Assembly (NCBI GenBank): GCA_034766995.1
Contig: CM068316.1
Location: 8,943,200 to 9,007,199 of the forward strand
Direction of reading: 5' to 3'
Length of the DNA stretch: 64,000 nt
Source of the DNA: Acanthacorydalis orientalis
Taxonomy: Eukaryota; Arthropoda; Insecta; Megaloptera; Corydalidae
Part shown: positions 1-11,910 of the stretch, one piece after another
Numbering within the stretch: the first letter of the stretch is position 1
Layout of the letters: each line of letters opens with the position of its first letter
Program-made: the position numbers and the translations under genes
The notes under the pieces: generated by a model
What the model was told of the DNA's origin: nothing
Database searches by the model: none
Seen by the model: the letters and a program-made list of their open reading frames with translations, nothing else

Positions 1-768
1 TGATAAGTGTGGTAAATGTCTATGATGTAGCACTACCATTAATTTGGTAACGTCGCAGCTATCAAGTCTCACTTTTCAAACGAGGCGAAATTTTAACCAG
101 AAGCTACGCTATGTTTACGTTCTACAGATTTTTGAAGCAAGCATTGTATCAGTTACCGCAAAAATAAAAAAACATGGATCCTCCACTTTACACCTGCGTT
201 GAATCATCAGTCAAAGTAGTGGACAACCACTGGTAAAAGTGCACCGAAGAAGGCACACAAGAATGCTTTTTGTCGACTGTGAAAGTGACGGGCACTCTTT
301 CTTATGATTCCCAGGGAATCAGCCTGATTAATTGCCTAACGAAAGGAAAAACGATAACAGGAGCCTATTATACAAAATTATGTGCCGTTTGAAAGAAGAA
401 CTAAAACAAAAACGGCCAAGATTGGTCCACAAAAAAGTGCTCTTTAACCAAGACAACGTTCCATCCCACAACTCGACTGTCGCAATGGCAAAATTGCACG
501 AATTAGGCTTCGAATTGATTCCTCATCCATCCTATTCTCCGAACTTGGGCCTGTGCGATTTCTTACTCTTCTCAAACTTGAAAATTTGGCTCACTGGGAA
601 GAAATTCTCGTCGAATGATGATGTCATCACCGTCATTAATGAGTATTTTACAGATTCGTGAGACCAACTGTATAGCCTTCAATGAAGACTGTTTTGAGAA
701 ATAAAATCATTTTTTTTTCAAAAAACTATGTTTAACTTGCTTTTTTACCATACTTATCGAACGATTTA
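1..768 (+). mobile_element. Mariner (DD34D) family A copy 1, decayed, cut by the window start
   Basis: Broken mariner transposase. The open stretch 332-661 carries the catalytic-domain block with NQDN, HELGFELIPHPSYSPNL and CDFLLF. Thirty-four residues separate the D of QDN from the D of CDF, the DD34D spacing of mariners. The left terminal repeat is cut by the window (TGATAAGTGTGGTAAA at the first bases). The right one ends near 768 (TTTTTTACCATACTTATCGA). The helix-turn-helix N-terminal half and the first catalytic aspartate are deleted: a poly-A-like 5' leader near 165-175 runs straight into the sequence matching WIHHYTP. Near 655-665 it has the same small deletion as the copies at 20.4 and 39.5 kb, which removes the stretch before RWTKC and shifts the frame. 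No function is expected. Confidence 0.85.
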
Positions 769-1014
769 TATATAAGCATAACTGCTCATGATTCACATAT
801 CAAAAAATTTTAGATTGTTGCTCAGATCTGTAAGGGTGAGGTGTTGCATTTGGCTCAAAGGTATCCACAAAGGAATTTTTATAATAGTTTATTTTATGAT
901 AACTTTACAATATAGGAAATAATTCATTTATGAAATAAATTTAAACAATGTTAGAAATGTTATTGTGATTTTTAAAATTACTCATTCAGTTTATGGAATG
1001 AAAAATGTACTATT

Positions 1015-1045
<31 letters not shown>

Positions 1046-1320
1046 ATGCGCTTGTTGAAAGATTGTATTTATATGATTTTAAAATCTGTTGGTTTAAATG
1101 TCGCAAGTAGAATGAAAGTAAATTTCATTTTAGATAATAATAAATTTAAATTTAAATTAAATCCAAATACAATATCGAAATATGAGCTACGAAGGCTTTA
1201 AGTAATTAAAAATTTAATTATTTTCAAATACTTCACTTTTTTAAACAAAACAACGTACAACTATGATTGTAACAACATAAACAATCCACGAATAGAAAAA
1301 TAAAAAAGAAACACAACAGA
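769..1320. other. AT-rich spacer
   Basis: No gene seen. Holds a short (TA)n(TG)n tract at about 1015-1046. The short open frame over it is a low-complexity artefact. Confidence 0.6.
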
Positions 1321-1700
1321 GAACTCTGCCCCTGTCGCAGATAGAGAATATAACGAGTGCCGTCGACGAAATGTCTACAAAAGAAACGTTCGCAAGATTA
1401 GTGGCGAATAGTCTGGCGATAGTTACGGCAGATTGTCATTGGCCGGCGTTTTCCCAGTAAATTACGAAGGCGGTGGCGACAACAGCCGCGAGTTCGTCTC
1501 TCGCTCTACTACACTCTGTGTTGTAGCGCGTCCAGATAAATCTTTCTCTTTATGGCGTGTGCAGGGCGAACGCGCGGGGCTATTTCCACAATATCACCGC
1601 CGCAAAATGTCCGTGGGCGACCAGCGGTGGCTATATTCGTGGCACGTCAAAACCACGAATGACACGGACCGCAAAGCATACGACAGAAAACGCTCCGAAT
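1321..1700. other. GC-elevated, CpG-bearing island 1 (candidate exon or regulatory DNA)
   Basis: About 380 bases with clearly more G, C and CpG than the flanks (for example GTGGCGACAACAGCCGCG and GGGCGACCAGCGG). Two frames stay open on the plus strand (1433-1702 and 1557-1748), which is expected where stop codons are depleted, so coding is not shown. It contains an 8-bp perfect hairpin, ATTCGTGG (1635-1642) and CCACGAAT (1653-1660). No repeat copy was seen elsewhere in the window, so it is probably unique DNA. Promoter, enhancer or an exon are all possible. Confidence 0.45.
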
Positions 1701-2394
1701 GAGAAAAATCGTTTGGACGGAATGGATTCAGTTAATATTTTATTATAGTGAGAACGGTTTTCATTATCACATCGTTCCGTTCAAATTTAATGTTTATCTG
1801 ATATTAAAACAGTATATTAATCTATCTCATTATGAATTATTTAATATCTACTTAAAGTGGTACACTTTTATGACCGAGAATAGTTTAAATTAAAGTTGTT
1901 ATGTTTAATAAAAATTTATCAAATGATATAAAACTAGGTTAAATACAATTTAACGATTTAATATAATGGATTGGTGATACAGAACATTTTAAAAAAGACA
2001 TGAAACTCATAAAATACACGTTTTAATGTACTTATATTTATAACTGTTTCTATATAAAGGAATTAGTTATTGAAAAAGTAAAAATTTCACAGCAAAGAAA
2101 ATTATTTCGTTTCATTGCGTTATTTCAAGAAAATAAAAAATACATTTTGTTCGATCGCAAAATTAATATAACAATCATTAACAACCATTTAACTTGTTTT
2201 TTATATTTATTACAAAAACCAACTAAATCTTTATTATTCACACTCAAAGTGCATAAAATCTAAATATTCAAAATTTACACTCATTCTCTAAACTTTCACT
2301 TTAATCTCTAAATATTAAATAAACAGATATATCACTGGTTACATATAAAGTATTTTTTGCGGTTTAACTTTAGGCAGACTAATAAATTACAGAT
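1701..2394. other. AT-rich spacer
   Basis: Nothing recognisable beyond AT-rich sequence. Confidence 0.6.
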
Positions 2395-2520
2395 AATGTT
2401 TGATACTGTAGCTAAATTCACTTTCACCAATTAATTAGTAAATATATCAAAAAATTCTTTAAATAATTTATTAAAGAATTTTTATTTTACACTTTGATCG
2501 CTTATTCAAGTCAATCTTCT
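2395..2520 (+). repeat. Family E foldback repeat, fragment
   Basis: Begins with the family E seed CTGTAGCTAAATTCACTTTC, also seen at 31.67, 52.05 and 57.44 kb and inverted at 6.2 kb. Only one arm is recognisable. Confidence 0.5.
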
Positions 2521-2689
2521 GGAAACGACAAGATTGCTATCTAAATACATATAAGTTATCAAAAAATATAAGACATTATTGAACATTTATATCCAAACAA
2601 TTTTATATTATTTTAGTACTAATTGTGCAAATAAGGTAATTTAAATTCTTTCTACACTTTTGTTTCATTAACATATCAATGCTAAAAGG

Positions 2690-2830
2690 TTTATTTTATA
2701 ATTAAAGTACATAAAAGTAAAGTTTTTACTATCATGTTGGTTAGTTATTAGGGTTTTAGTGAGCTTCGACAGCTTGAGTCATTAGCGCCTGTTTTTACTA
2801 TCAGAAATTAGTTTCAACAGGATAAATTTT
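2690..2830 (+). repeat. Diverged third copy of the core of the 9.5/10.6-kb repeat
   Basis: GGTTAGTTATTAGGG, then CGACAGCTTGAGTCATTAGCG, matches the core at 9670-9740 and 10675-10745 (GGTTAGTTA, TTGACAACTAAGATCATTAGCG). Short and diverged, so called with caution. Confidence 0.4.
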
Positions 2831-3235
2831 AAATCATATTAAATTATTCACATAACTGACATAGTTTTTATATATTAATCAGATAAGTAATATTAATATT
2901 ACGTAAATAATTATAAGCTCTAAACATTAACAGTATTTTTTTTTCAAATTAAGTTAATTTAGATCCTTATAGTGAAAAGTGCATTTAATGCAGTATTTTA
3001 AAATAAATATGTACTACTTTGAAAAGGAGTATTAATAGAAATAAAATTAATAAAAGAATATAAAAGATAAAATGTTGAAATTTGATTCAAAACACACTTC
3101 TGAAATTATCACTTAAATAAAACTAATTGACGCAATCGTCATTCATTAAAGAACGTCTCTGAATAGATATATAAATATTTATAGACACTTTTCACGTCTG
3201 TCGATATAAATAGTAAATAAGCTATATTCATTCGC
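2831..3235. other. AT-rich spacer
   Basis: No feature seen. Confidence 0.55.
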
Positions 3236-3475
3236 CTCATTATTATTGTGATTCGCTGTTTTGACGTTCGACGAAGTGTTGATTTTGAAAAGAAGACAAG
3301 TACCACATGGGAATAGGTGGTTCGCTTCTTCAACTACAATCCTCACACCATACTCGTACGATTGTGTCTCAGAGCAATCCGCACACGACATAGTCGTGTC
3401 TGTCGTCGTGAATTTGCGACGATTAATAAGGTTAACGAACCACCACGCTAGTCGTGCGTTTCCTTACACATAAAC
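3236..3475. other. GC-elevated island 2
   Basis: Short CpG-bearing island (GACGTTCGACGAAGTG, ACATAGTCGTGTCTGTCGTCG) with frames open on both strands. No homology recognised and no second copy in the window. Candidate exon or regulatory element. Confidence 0.35.
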
Positions 3476-3559
3476 ATACTTTTATGTAAACATACCTACA
3501 TAAATATATATGTCATTTTTAGTATTAACATTGATATCTTTTATAAATGTTTACATTTA

Positions 3560-3590
<31 letters not shown>

Positions 3591-3597
<7 letters not shown>

Positions 3598-4894
3598 TGA
3601 AAAAATAACGAAGGAGTTTGAATAGTAAATACTTTTTTTAAAAAAGTTTTTTCTCTTCCTTTCAGAATTTTATAAATAAAACTTGGGGAATTTATCATGG
3701 AAAGGTACATGATGGAACAATATACCAAAATAATTAAATTTTATTTTGAAATCGTCGTTTATTATCGTTGCATATCGTCGTTATTTTGATGTTCGAACAG
3801 GACCATCCAAGTCAATGATTAATCGGTTGGTTGCACATTTTCGATAACAAGGTGCAGTTAGTAATCGTCCAGGATTTGAATACATTATTCGACTCTAACT
3901 AAGGAAAATATTCAACGTTTACAAGAGAGTATTGAGCATTGTCTTGAAAAATCAACCAGAAGACGTTCAACCCAACTCGGAATATATCAGAGGTCACTAC
4001 CAAAGATTTTGGCCCCATTAAAATCTTTCCATACAAAGTGCGGCTTGTGCAAAAGCTTAAGTAAACTGATTATCACCATTGCTTTGATTATGCAATTCGT
4101 TTTCGCCAACAAGCAGAAAAAAGAATGAATTTATTCACAATTTGATTATAAGTTATGAAGCACATTTCCACTAAATGGCTTCATAAATAGACAAAACTGT
4201 AGAATATGGGTTACAGAGAAGCCAAGAGCACTTCATCAGCAACAATTACATTCACTAAAATGTACTGTTTGGTGCAAAGTGACGTCCGAAAGGATTATAG
4301 GCTCTCATTTCTTCAAAAATGAAGACGGTACTGCCGTAACCTTAAATGGTTCTCAATACCATACGATGATAGAAAAGTTTTTTGAGACCAAACAAAAGTT
4401 TTTTGATTGACAACAGCTGTTGACAATCGTTCACAGATATTATTAGTACAAGATGAAGCCACAGTACCTACAGAAATAGTCGTTATGGAACTTTTACAGT
4501 ACATTTATAGCGAACGAATTTCAAGAAACAGCGATTTTAATTGGCCTACGCGTTCGCTTGATTTAATCCATTCCGATTTTTTTCATTGGAGCTATTTAAA
4601 AGAACGTGCTTACATCAATAAACCAAAAACCATCCTGCAGCTAAATCACAACATACGAGAAGAAATTCGAGCGTTATGTCCAGAAATCATAAGAGAATTA
4701 ATGGAAAATGCCTTAGAAAAAGCTTGACTTTGTGAAACCGAAAATGAGCATCACTGACATGATGTCATTTTTCATATGCAATCAGGAAAAATTCTCCATC
4801 ATTATGCTATATTTTGAGAAATAAAAAAAAATAAAATATTATCAAACAAGAAAAACAATGTTTTAAACCCATTCTTTATTTTTGTACCACCTGT
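3591..4894 (+). mobile_element. Rosa-like (DD41D-type) Tc1/mariner-superfamily element, near full length, dead
   Basis: About 1.3 kb with imperfect terminal repeats: AGGGTAGTGAAAAAATAACG at 3591, and the reverse complement of the right end, ACAGGTGGTACAAAAATAAA, ending at 4894. Both ends abut (TA)n tracts, as expected for TA insertion. Recognisable transposase pieces in order are a helix-turn-helix part (about 3780-3960), an SYEAHFH block (about 4150), and QDEATVPTEIVV through SLDLIHSDFFHW to KERAYINKP (4407-4727). The first catalytic aspartate, normally in SDEAHFH, is replaced by tyrosine. The second and third are 40 residues apart, one short of the 41 of the rosa family. Frameshifts and stops lie at about 3900-4400. 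Family placement rests on recalled motifs. Confidence 0.8.
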
Positions 4895-5394
4895 GTATAT
4901 ATATATATATATATACATATCACTGTATTTCGAATATAATATTTATCGACTACCTAATTTCATTTCTATAAAACTATTATAACTTTTTGTAGTACTTTTT
5001 TTAAGTAAATAAATAACAATTTAATATTTTCCAAATTCCATTTTTGGTCGATGAACACTTTTTTAAATATTTAAGATTGCAAAATTTTTATTTCATTTTC
5101 AATGAACACCATTATGTGGAGACATTTATAGATACATAAAGATTATATATCATTTGAAAAGTTATATTAACTGCTATCATTTAAATGTGAATTTTGTTTG
5201 GTTTACATACGTTTTTATTAAATTAATAATTATTGAATATAAGCGCAGACAGCTCGCATTTTCAGCACAGAGTTTCGGAAAGAACCAAATATTTCAATAA
5301 ACATAAAAAAAATGTTTATTACTTCAAGAAGAATCCGTAACTGATATTATTGTAGACGGCTTGTAACGATATTTGAGGTTAAAATAGGGTAGTT
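4895..5394. other. AT-rich spacer after a (TA)n tract
   Basis: (TA)n at about 4896-4918, then unremarkable AT-rich DNA. Confidence 0.5.
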
Positions 5395-5770
5395 CATGCG
5401 TACCACACGACCCCAACTCCAGCTAGCTTCACATAGCCTCTCTTACACAATTCCAATTCTCATCACAAAGTGTTTAAATCTGGTAATCTGACTAACCTCA
5501 CTCAAGATTGAATAACCACGATGTTGAAAGAGGTTATGGCTATCGGTAACTGGGGAATGATCCTTCGAAAAGAAGGTTGGACCTGGGGCTATCTACCCTA
5601 CCTCGTAAAATATCAAAGGTTATGAAACCACAAAATAAGCCTCAGACACTGGATGAATTTGCCAGGCAGAGGGATGTCTGGAGGTAGAAAACTGAGAACG
5701 TCAAGGATCGATTTGGTCTGTAGCGCCATAGAAGAATAAAAAGAAGAAGAAATAGCAATATTTAGATGTA
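5395..5770 (+). mobile_element. Possible non-LTR retroelement 3' tail
   Basis: GC-elevated block ending in a GAAGAAGAAG-type tail near 5740-5755. One broken frame reads LDEFARQRDVWR, resembling the RDRDxWR signature near the C-terminus of many LINE reverse transcriptases. A similar tail ends the fragment at 23.5-23.9 kb. Too decayed to name a clade. A SINE or an unrelated unique island is also possible. Confidence 0.35.
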
Positions 5771-5884
5771 ACGATTTTAAATTGTCTTTTGAACCCCTAT
5801 ACAGTCAACTTAAAGAGATGGATGATAATCTTATTCAAGTTAATTGGAGATAAATACATGAATTTTGATTATAAAACATATCTC

Positions 5885-6235
5885 GTGATTGAATATCAAT
5901 AATTCGACTCCATTTACATATGTTTAAGATTTTGGATACGTTTCAAAGGTCGATGTTTGTGAATGGCATTTGTTGATCGAAAAGAATTTAATGGTTGGGA
6001 TGTCAGAGTGCTGTCCCTTTCTAGGGAAATGAAATAAAAATCAATTCTTAATTTTTGTTCACTCATACGATTAACTATAAAAAATCTATTAAAACTGTTA
6101 AATAATTGATTATTAATCATTTCATTATTTTGATAGCAATGTCATCATTCTTTTTCTTTATATTTTGTTGGGTGAATGAAATATTTATTTGTGAAAGTGA
6201 ATTTAAGTCCCGTATCAGAACTATAGTGTAATCAA
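5885..6235 (-). repeat. Family E foldback repeat, inverted copy
   Basis: The right end reads GTGAAAGTGAATTTAAG, the reverse complement of the family E seed. The inside holds AATAATTGATTATTAATC as in the other members. The 68-codon minus-strand frame over it has no recognisable domain and is not called a gene. Confidence 0.5.
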
Positions 6236-7466
6236 TTCTTGAATTAACTGATCACAGAAAATAAAAAAGAGATCAAAATAATAAGTTTATGCGAAAAAGA
6301 AGTTAAAAATTACATAATAAAATGCGTAGAGCGAGACATAAGAATGGTTTACATTCTCAAATGATGTTTCTATATCTTTAGAAGGATTGTAGAGTAGTAG
6401 TTTTTAAGAGTGTCTAACAATTAAACAATTATATCATTCAAGTATTATCAAAAATTGAACCAACTATTACAAGAAATTCAAGAAGAGAAAAAAGAAATAA
6501 TATTGAAAATACAGTTGTTTTGTAATGCTAAAAAGCACATTTAGATACAACCATTATAGGAATTATAAAAGTTAAACTGGAACCTTCTTATCCATCTCTC
6601 TTTTTTTCAAATATAATTCCATCAGATAATCCAATCTTTAAAGGAGTTAAAAACCACACATCTTTGTTATTCAATAATAAATTTATCAGTTTTGACTATA
6701 TAAAGGTGCTGACAAAATTTTATAAAGATGTTTTGTTTAAAAAAAGCAATAAAAATAATCAGTTAATTGAATAAATATTTTTTTAAAGAAATAAATGAGT
6801 TCTCTCGAGGACAATTATCTAGGATTGTTTCAATCACCCAGTATATATATTTTTTTATTTTTGAAAATGTAACCATAAATCACTATTTATACTCAAATAT
6901 GTAACATACTAAACTACTTCATTCGAGAGCTCTACAAATATCCACATATACTACACAATACAAATAGAACCAAATAACTATAAATACATCACCAAAATGG
7001 AAAAAACTACTATAGTAGCAATAAACATAATCAACATACAGCCCATTGATTTGATAATTTGTTTGCTATTGTGTGCAGTTAATTGGTTTTCAAATCAACC
7101 GAACTGACATCACATATTAAAAAGTGATGTTGTCCAAAACAAATTTGAGTTTACAACTCAATGACCATTAGTTAAAATACAGATAATTAGCTCACATTCA
7201 ATTGTACTAATGTATATACGAGTATATATATATATATATATATACATTTATTAAATTAATATAAATAATTGCTTCGTAATTGATAATCAATTTTATTAAA
7301 TTGTCAGCTGATTTTATAAATTTAATGACTTGTAATTTCAAATTTATTGACCTAATTAAGCATACTTATAACTATTACTAATAAAATTGTAACATTTGTT
7401 CCATTACCAATTTGAAATAAAAATATACTCTTAGATTTAACATTCTCCTAATTTAATTCTTTCAAT

Positions 7467-7517
<51 letters not shown>

Positions 7518-8001
7518 ATTTTAAGATCATCTAAGATCATTAAAGTTTCTTATAAGTAACTTATATTTATATAATGCATTTAATTATTTTAATAGCTCAT
7601 AAAATTATCATTTTATAATTGTGACCAAAGCTATTAATATTGAAATCAAGCTTTCATTATTCACTTTTATTATTTAATTAGAAACAGTTTCTATACAATT
7701 TTTGTTTCTTTGCTCTATAAAAGTATTTAAATTTCTAAACTAACAATTCTTTATATTTCAATTAAAATTCTTTGTTAGCATTCGACAAAATAAATATAAA
7801 ACTGCATCTGTATCTAAATGCACTAGAGTATATAACAGGTCAATAATTGCATTCATAATATAAAGAGATAACGTCACAAAGTTAAAAATTATTTTCTTTA
7901 TTTTTAAAGTAAATAGTAACTTATTCATTTGAATATAAATTACTATTTCAAGATGTGCTTCAATATAACAAAAATATTTTTATTCGAATCTTATTTTCTT
8001 T

Positions 8002-8067
<66 letters not shown>

Positions 8068-9547
8068 GAAGGAAAAAAATTCTACAATTAAGAGAAACTA
8101 AATTACTTTATAAGTTGGTTATATATTTCACACTGTAAAATATTTTCTTGTATAAATGTGCCTTATTTATTTCCAGCCGAACACGATGACGAATGAATCA
8201 CCTTAATAAAACAATTAATTAGTTTAGATGTATTTTATTAATTATAAACTATATTTGAACAGATTTGAAAATTAAGAAGAACGTACTTTTTTCTCTAAAA
8301 TATCTGTATTCTTTAGTGATTCTATTAAGTTAATATTTTCCTAATAATATTGTACTAGACTGACAAATATTTCTCAATAAATCTATGAAGCAATAGATCT
8401 TTTATTTATACAAATTCATAGTAAGTTTAAATAAAAAATCAATCTGTTACAGAAAAATGGCGATACAAGAAGAGATTTTCTATTTTTAAATTGTTTCCAA
8501 AGTCATCGAACATAAATATATTTGAATATCTTTGAATTAATATAAAAAAATCAATTAATTCTTCTTAAAAAAAATTTCTGGCAAAAAATACTGCAAGTAT
8601 TGGATGACAATTACGTGATGAGATTAGTGTAAAAACATATTTTAAAATATTATTGCCGTTTTCAAAACAAAAAAAGAGTATATGAAGTACTGATAAAAGA
8701 AAATTACAATTTCTATTAACAGTTTTATACTTGCAAGAAACGTACTCACAATTTTTTTACCTTAAATTATTATGTTATCTTTATATTAAACGGTTACCTT
8801 ATTTCAATCCTGAAAATACGTTATAATATACTTGAAACAAAACACACTTTTTTCATTTCCTTTTCCACTATTGTAATTGAATTACAAATATTAATCTATT
8901 TAAATATTATATATACACATATCTATATCTATATATATATATGAGTGTGTGTGTATGTCATCTGTATATGTATATACAACAAGTGAGACAAAGAAAAATC
9001 GAATTATTTTTTTCAAATTGATAGAAAACAGGCATATAAGATATTGTTTACAAATAAAAGAGTCTAGACCATTTTAAAAAGATTAAAATGTTTTTTTTTT
9101 CGAAATGACCTAAAACATTTTATTACATTATTCGTTAATATTGTAGTTTATTTTAAAATCGAGGTCTAGTCTTCAAAATAAAAAGTAATTAATAAATGCT
9201 GATTCTTTGTTCTGGGATGAATGTTCGATTTCTATGTAATTAATTATAAAACTTGTTATATATTTGCTACTACAGAACTGTGTCCAGTTGTATTTTTTCA
9301 TAACAAATGGATTGCTTTACAAATTTTTCTTAGGTGTTTTCTAACAATATCATTGGCTCAAATATAAGAATAACAGTTAATAGCAACATCACTGATACAT
9401 CCTTTGAAATATTTCCAAACGGTCCTTTATCAATTTCTAAAAACAATGACTATTATCTTTCATTTTCTATGATTTATCTTTGCCTTTAAGGAACCTATTC
9501 ACCTATTTATACTATTCCTAATCTAAATTCTCTTGAATCTCTAAATA
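6236..9547. other. AT desert with long (TA)n tracts
   Basis: No gene seen. Includes (TA)n at about 7217-7243, 7472-7515 and 8004-8063 and a (TA)/(TG) tract at 8925-8955. About 9170-9540 is ordinary AT-rich sequence. Confidence 0.6.
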
Positions 9548-9911
9548 TATAATCGTAATATAAAACCATAATAAAGTACTCTTCTGACAAAAGTTTCAAA
9601 AATCTTTTATAGTCCTTCATCAACGAATTAATATTAATCTTTTCTCCAAACTACTTTTTAAAATAATTAGAATATGGTTAGTTATTAGAGGTTTAACAGT
9701 ACAATGATAACTAAGATTATTAGTGTTCTTATAATAAATTATCTCTGATCATAAATAGCGAGTTTAGTTTGAAATAGAAAGAAAGACAGACCTTTAAAAA
9801 GAAAGATAATTGGATACAATAAATATTTATGTGTGCAGTTTGATTTAAATTGTGTGGTGTTACATGACAATTAAATAATAAAAAACAAAAGAAACACTAT
9901 CTATCTATCTA

Positions 9912-9954
<43 letters not shown>

Positions 9955-10154
9955 AACTACAGTTGTGCTTCATGTAATAGAAAAATATTATATGAGAATG
10001 AAATACGAGATTCAATTTATCATATTTCTCGGTTCACACAAACTGACATTAATAAATCATAAATAGATATTATTTTAAATCAATGTTCTTTTATACATTT
10101 AATAGGAATTTAAGAACGAAACCATATTTTTTAATATTTATTTCATCGAAATCC

Positions 10155-10204
<50 letters not shown>

Positions 10205-10459
10205 ACTACTAAAAATTATTTATTAGTACTATTATTTATTTATTATATTTGAGTAACTGTTAATCCATTATTTTACATTCAGAATTTTCGATTAAACATT
10301 TTCAAAGAAATATTCACTATCTATAACTAGTTTTTACGATTTTAGCTTGTATGTTGTTAAAATTAACTATATAGTTTCATTTTGAATTAAACTCCATATC
10401 GTATTTAAAAAAAATAAGATCTGTTTAGGTTTTTTAAAAAAAATTATCATATTAAGAAA

Positions 10460-10470
<11 letters not shown>
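9548..10470 (+). repeat. Tandem duplication unit 1
   Basis: Direct repeat of 10550-11233 at an offset close to 1.0 kb. Shared blocks include TAGTCCTTCATCAA, ATATGGTTAGTTA, CATAAATAGCGAGTTTA, AACTACAGTTGTGCTTCATG and ATTCAATTTATCATATTTCT. In both units a (TA)n tract sits at the same place (here about 9912-9950), just before the ACAGTTGT block. The end of the unit has about 250 bases not found in unit 2. No coding capacity seen. Confidence 0.8.
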
Positions 10471-10513
<43 letters not shown>

Positions 10514-10556
10514 TATATATATAAATATATATATATACATATATATATATATAATC
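10463..10556. repeat. (TA)n microsatellite with TAAA interruptions
   Basis: About 90 bases of TA dinucleotides between the two duplication units. Tracts like this give spurious tyrosine/isoleucine frames. Confidence 0.9.
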
Positions 10557-10883
10557 ATAATATAAAACCTTTATAAAATCCTCCCTTGACTAAGTTTCAA
10601 AAAACTTTCATAGTCCTTCATCAATGAATGAACATTAATCTTCTGAACAAACTGTTTTTATAAAATAGTAGGAATATGGTTAGTTAGTTTAGGTTCAACA
10701 GCACGTTGACAACTAAGATCATTAGCGTCCTTATTATAATACAAATTATCTCTAATCATAAATAGCGAGTTTATTTTGAAAAAGAAAGAAAAACAGAACT
10801 TTAAAAAGAAAAATCAACATTTATGAGTACAATTTGATTTCAACTGAGTGATGTTACATAACGGTTACATAATACAGGCAAAG

Positions 10884-10953
<70 letters not shown>

Positions 10954-11232
10954 GAGTATATGAGCAATTACAGTTGTACTTTACGTAATAGAAAACTATA
11001 ATATAAGAGCAAATATGAGATTCAATTTATCATATTTCTCGGTTCAAATAAACTAACAATAAATCATAAATAAATATTTTTTAATCAATGTACTCTTATA
11101 TATTTATTGGAAATTAAAGAATGAAGCCACAATTTGTTATGTAAAAATTAAATAACACCAGGCTTAACCTTTAAAAAAAATAAAATCTATTTAACTTTTT
11201 TAAAACAATCTACTATATTAAGAAATGCGTGT

Positions 11233-11233
<1 letters not shown>
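10550..11233 (+). repeat. Tandem duplication unit 2
   Basis: Second unit of the direct repeat with 9548-10470. Same order of shared blocks, same position of the internal (TA)n (here longer, about 10888-10950), and a shared ACCTTTAAAAAAAATAAAAT-type block near its end. Many point differences show that the duplication is not recent. Confidence 0.8.
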
Positions 11234-11273
<40 letters not shown>

Positions 11274-11284
11274 TCATATATAGT

Positions 11285-11329
<45 letters not shown>

Positions 11330-11330
11330 G
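11234..11330. repeat. (TA)n microsatellite
   Basis: Nearly 100 bases of TA with two interruptions (TATTATATATATTC and TAGTCT). Confidence 0.9.
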
Positions 11331-11439
11331 CGTGTGAGTAGATAAGTTTCCAATTTGCAGTACATTGAATCAATTTAGACACCCATCTACAAAAAAATTC
11401 TCTCCAAAAATGAATTATCGTCAGTTCGTGATTATATTT

Positions 11440-11830
11440 TATTTAACGAGAAAGCCCGTTCGTTTTTTCCCTATATAAATAGATTTTGAACAAATCTCGA
11501 CAACAAATTATTTCAAAGGAATATATAAATCTTGATAGAGGTCAACAACTTTAACATTCATCACAGCACAAAGACCATATTTCATCAATAAAATATTCTT
11601 CCATTGAAACCCCTATAAAAGAGGTGGTTCATCACCTAAAGATATACGTTTTGATGTGTCATCGACCATACGACGACGCAAAAACTAAAGACAAATCCAT
11701 ATTCACAAATCACGTCATAAAAACGACAGCAGTCGAGAACTGACGTCGCCATTACAATTACAAGAACGTACGTAATAAATGCCCTTTCATCTCTGTACAC
11801 TTGACGAAATACTTAAAGAACGTTAAATCT
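11440..11830 (+). promoter_or_regulatory. Promoter-like patch with TATA box and CRE-like sites
   Basis: Less AT-rich than its flanks. Contains TATAAAAG at 11614-11621 in the context CCCCTATAAAAGAGG, a good TATA box, an AGGTG...CACCT mini-hairpin just after it, and two CRE-like cores downstream (CACGTCAT near 11711 and TGACGTCG at 11741). No open frame follows, so any transcript would be non-coding or spliced. These are motif matches only. Confidence 0.3.
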
Positions 11831-11836
11831 TTCAAA

Positions 11837-11842
<6 letters not shown>

Positions 11843-11883
<41 letters not shown>

Positions 11884-11910
11884 AATATATATATATATAT
11901 ATATATATAT
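11843..11910. repeat. (TA)n microsatellite
   Basis: Two TA runs separated by GTAA. Confidence 0.9.
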
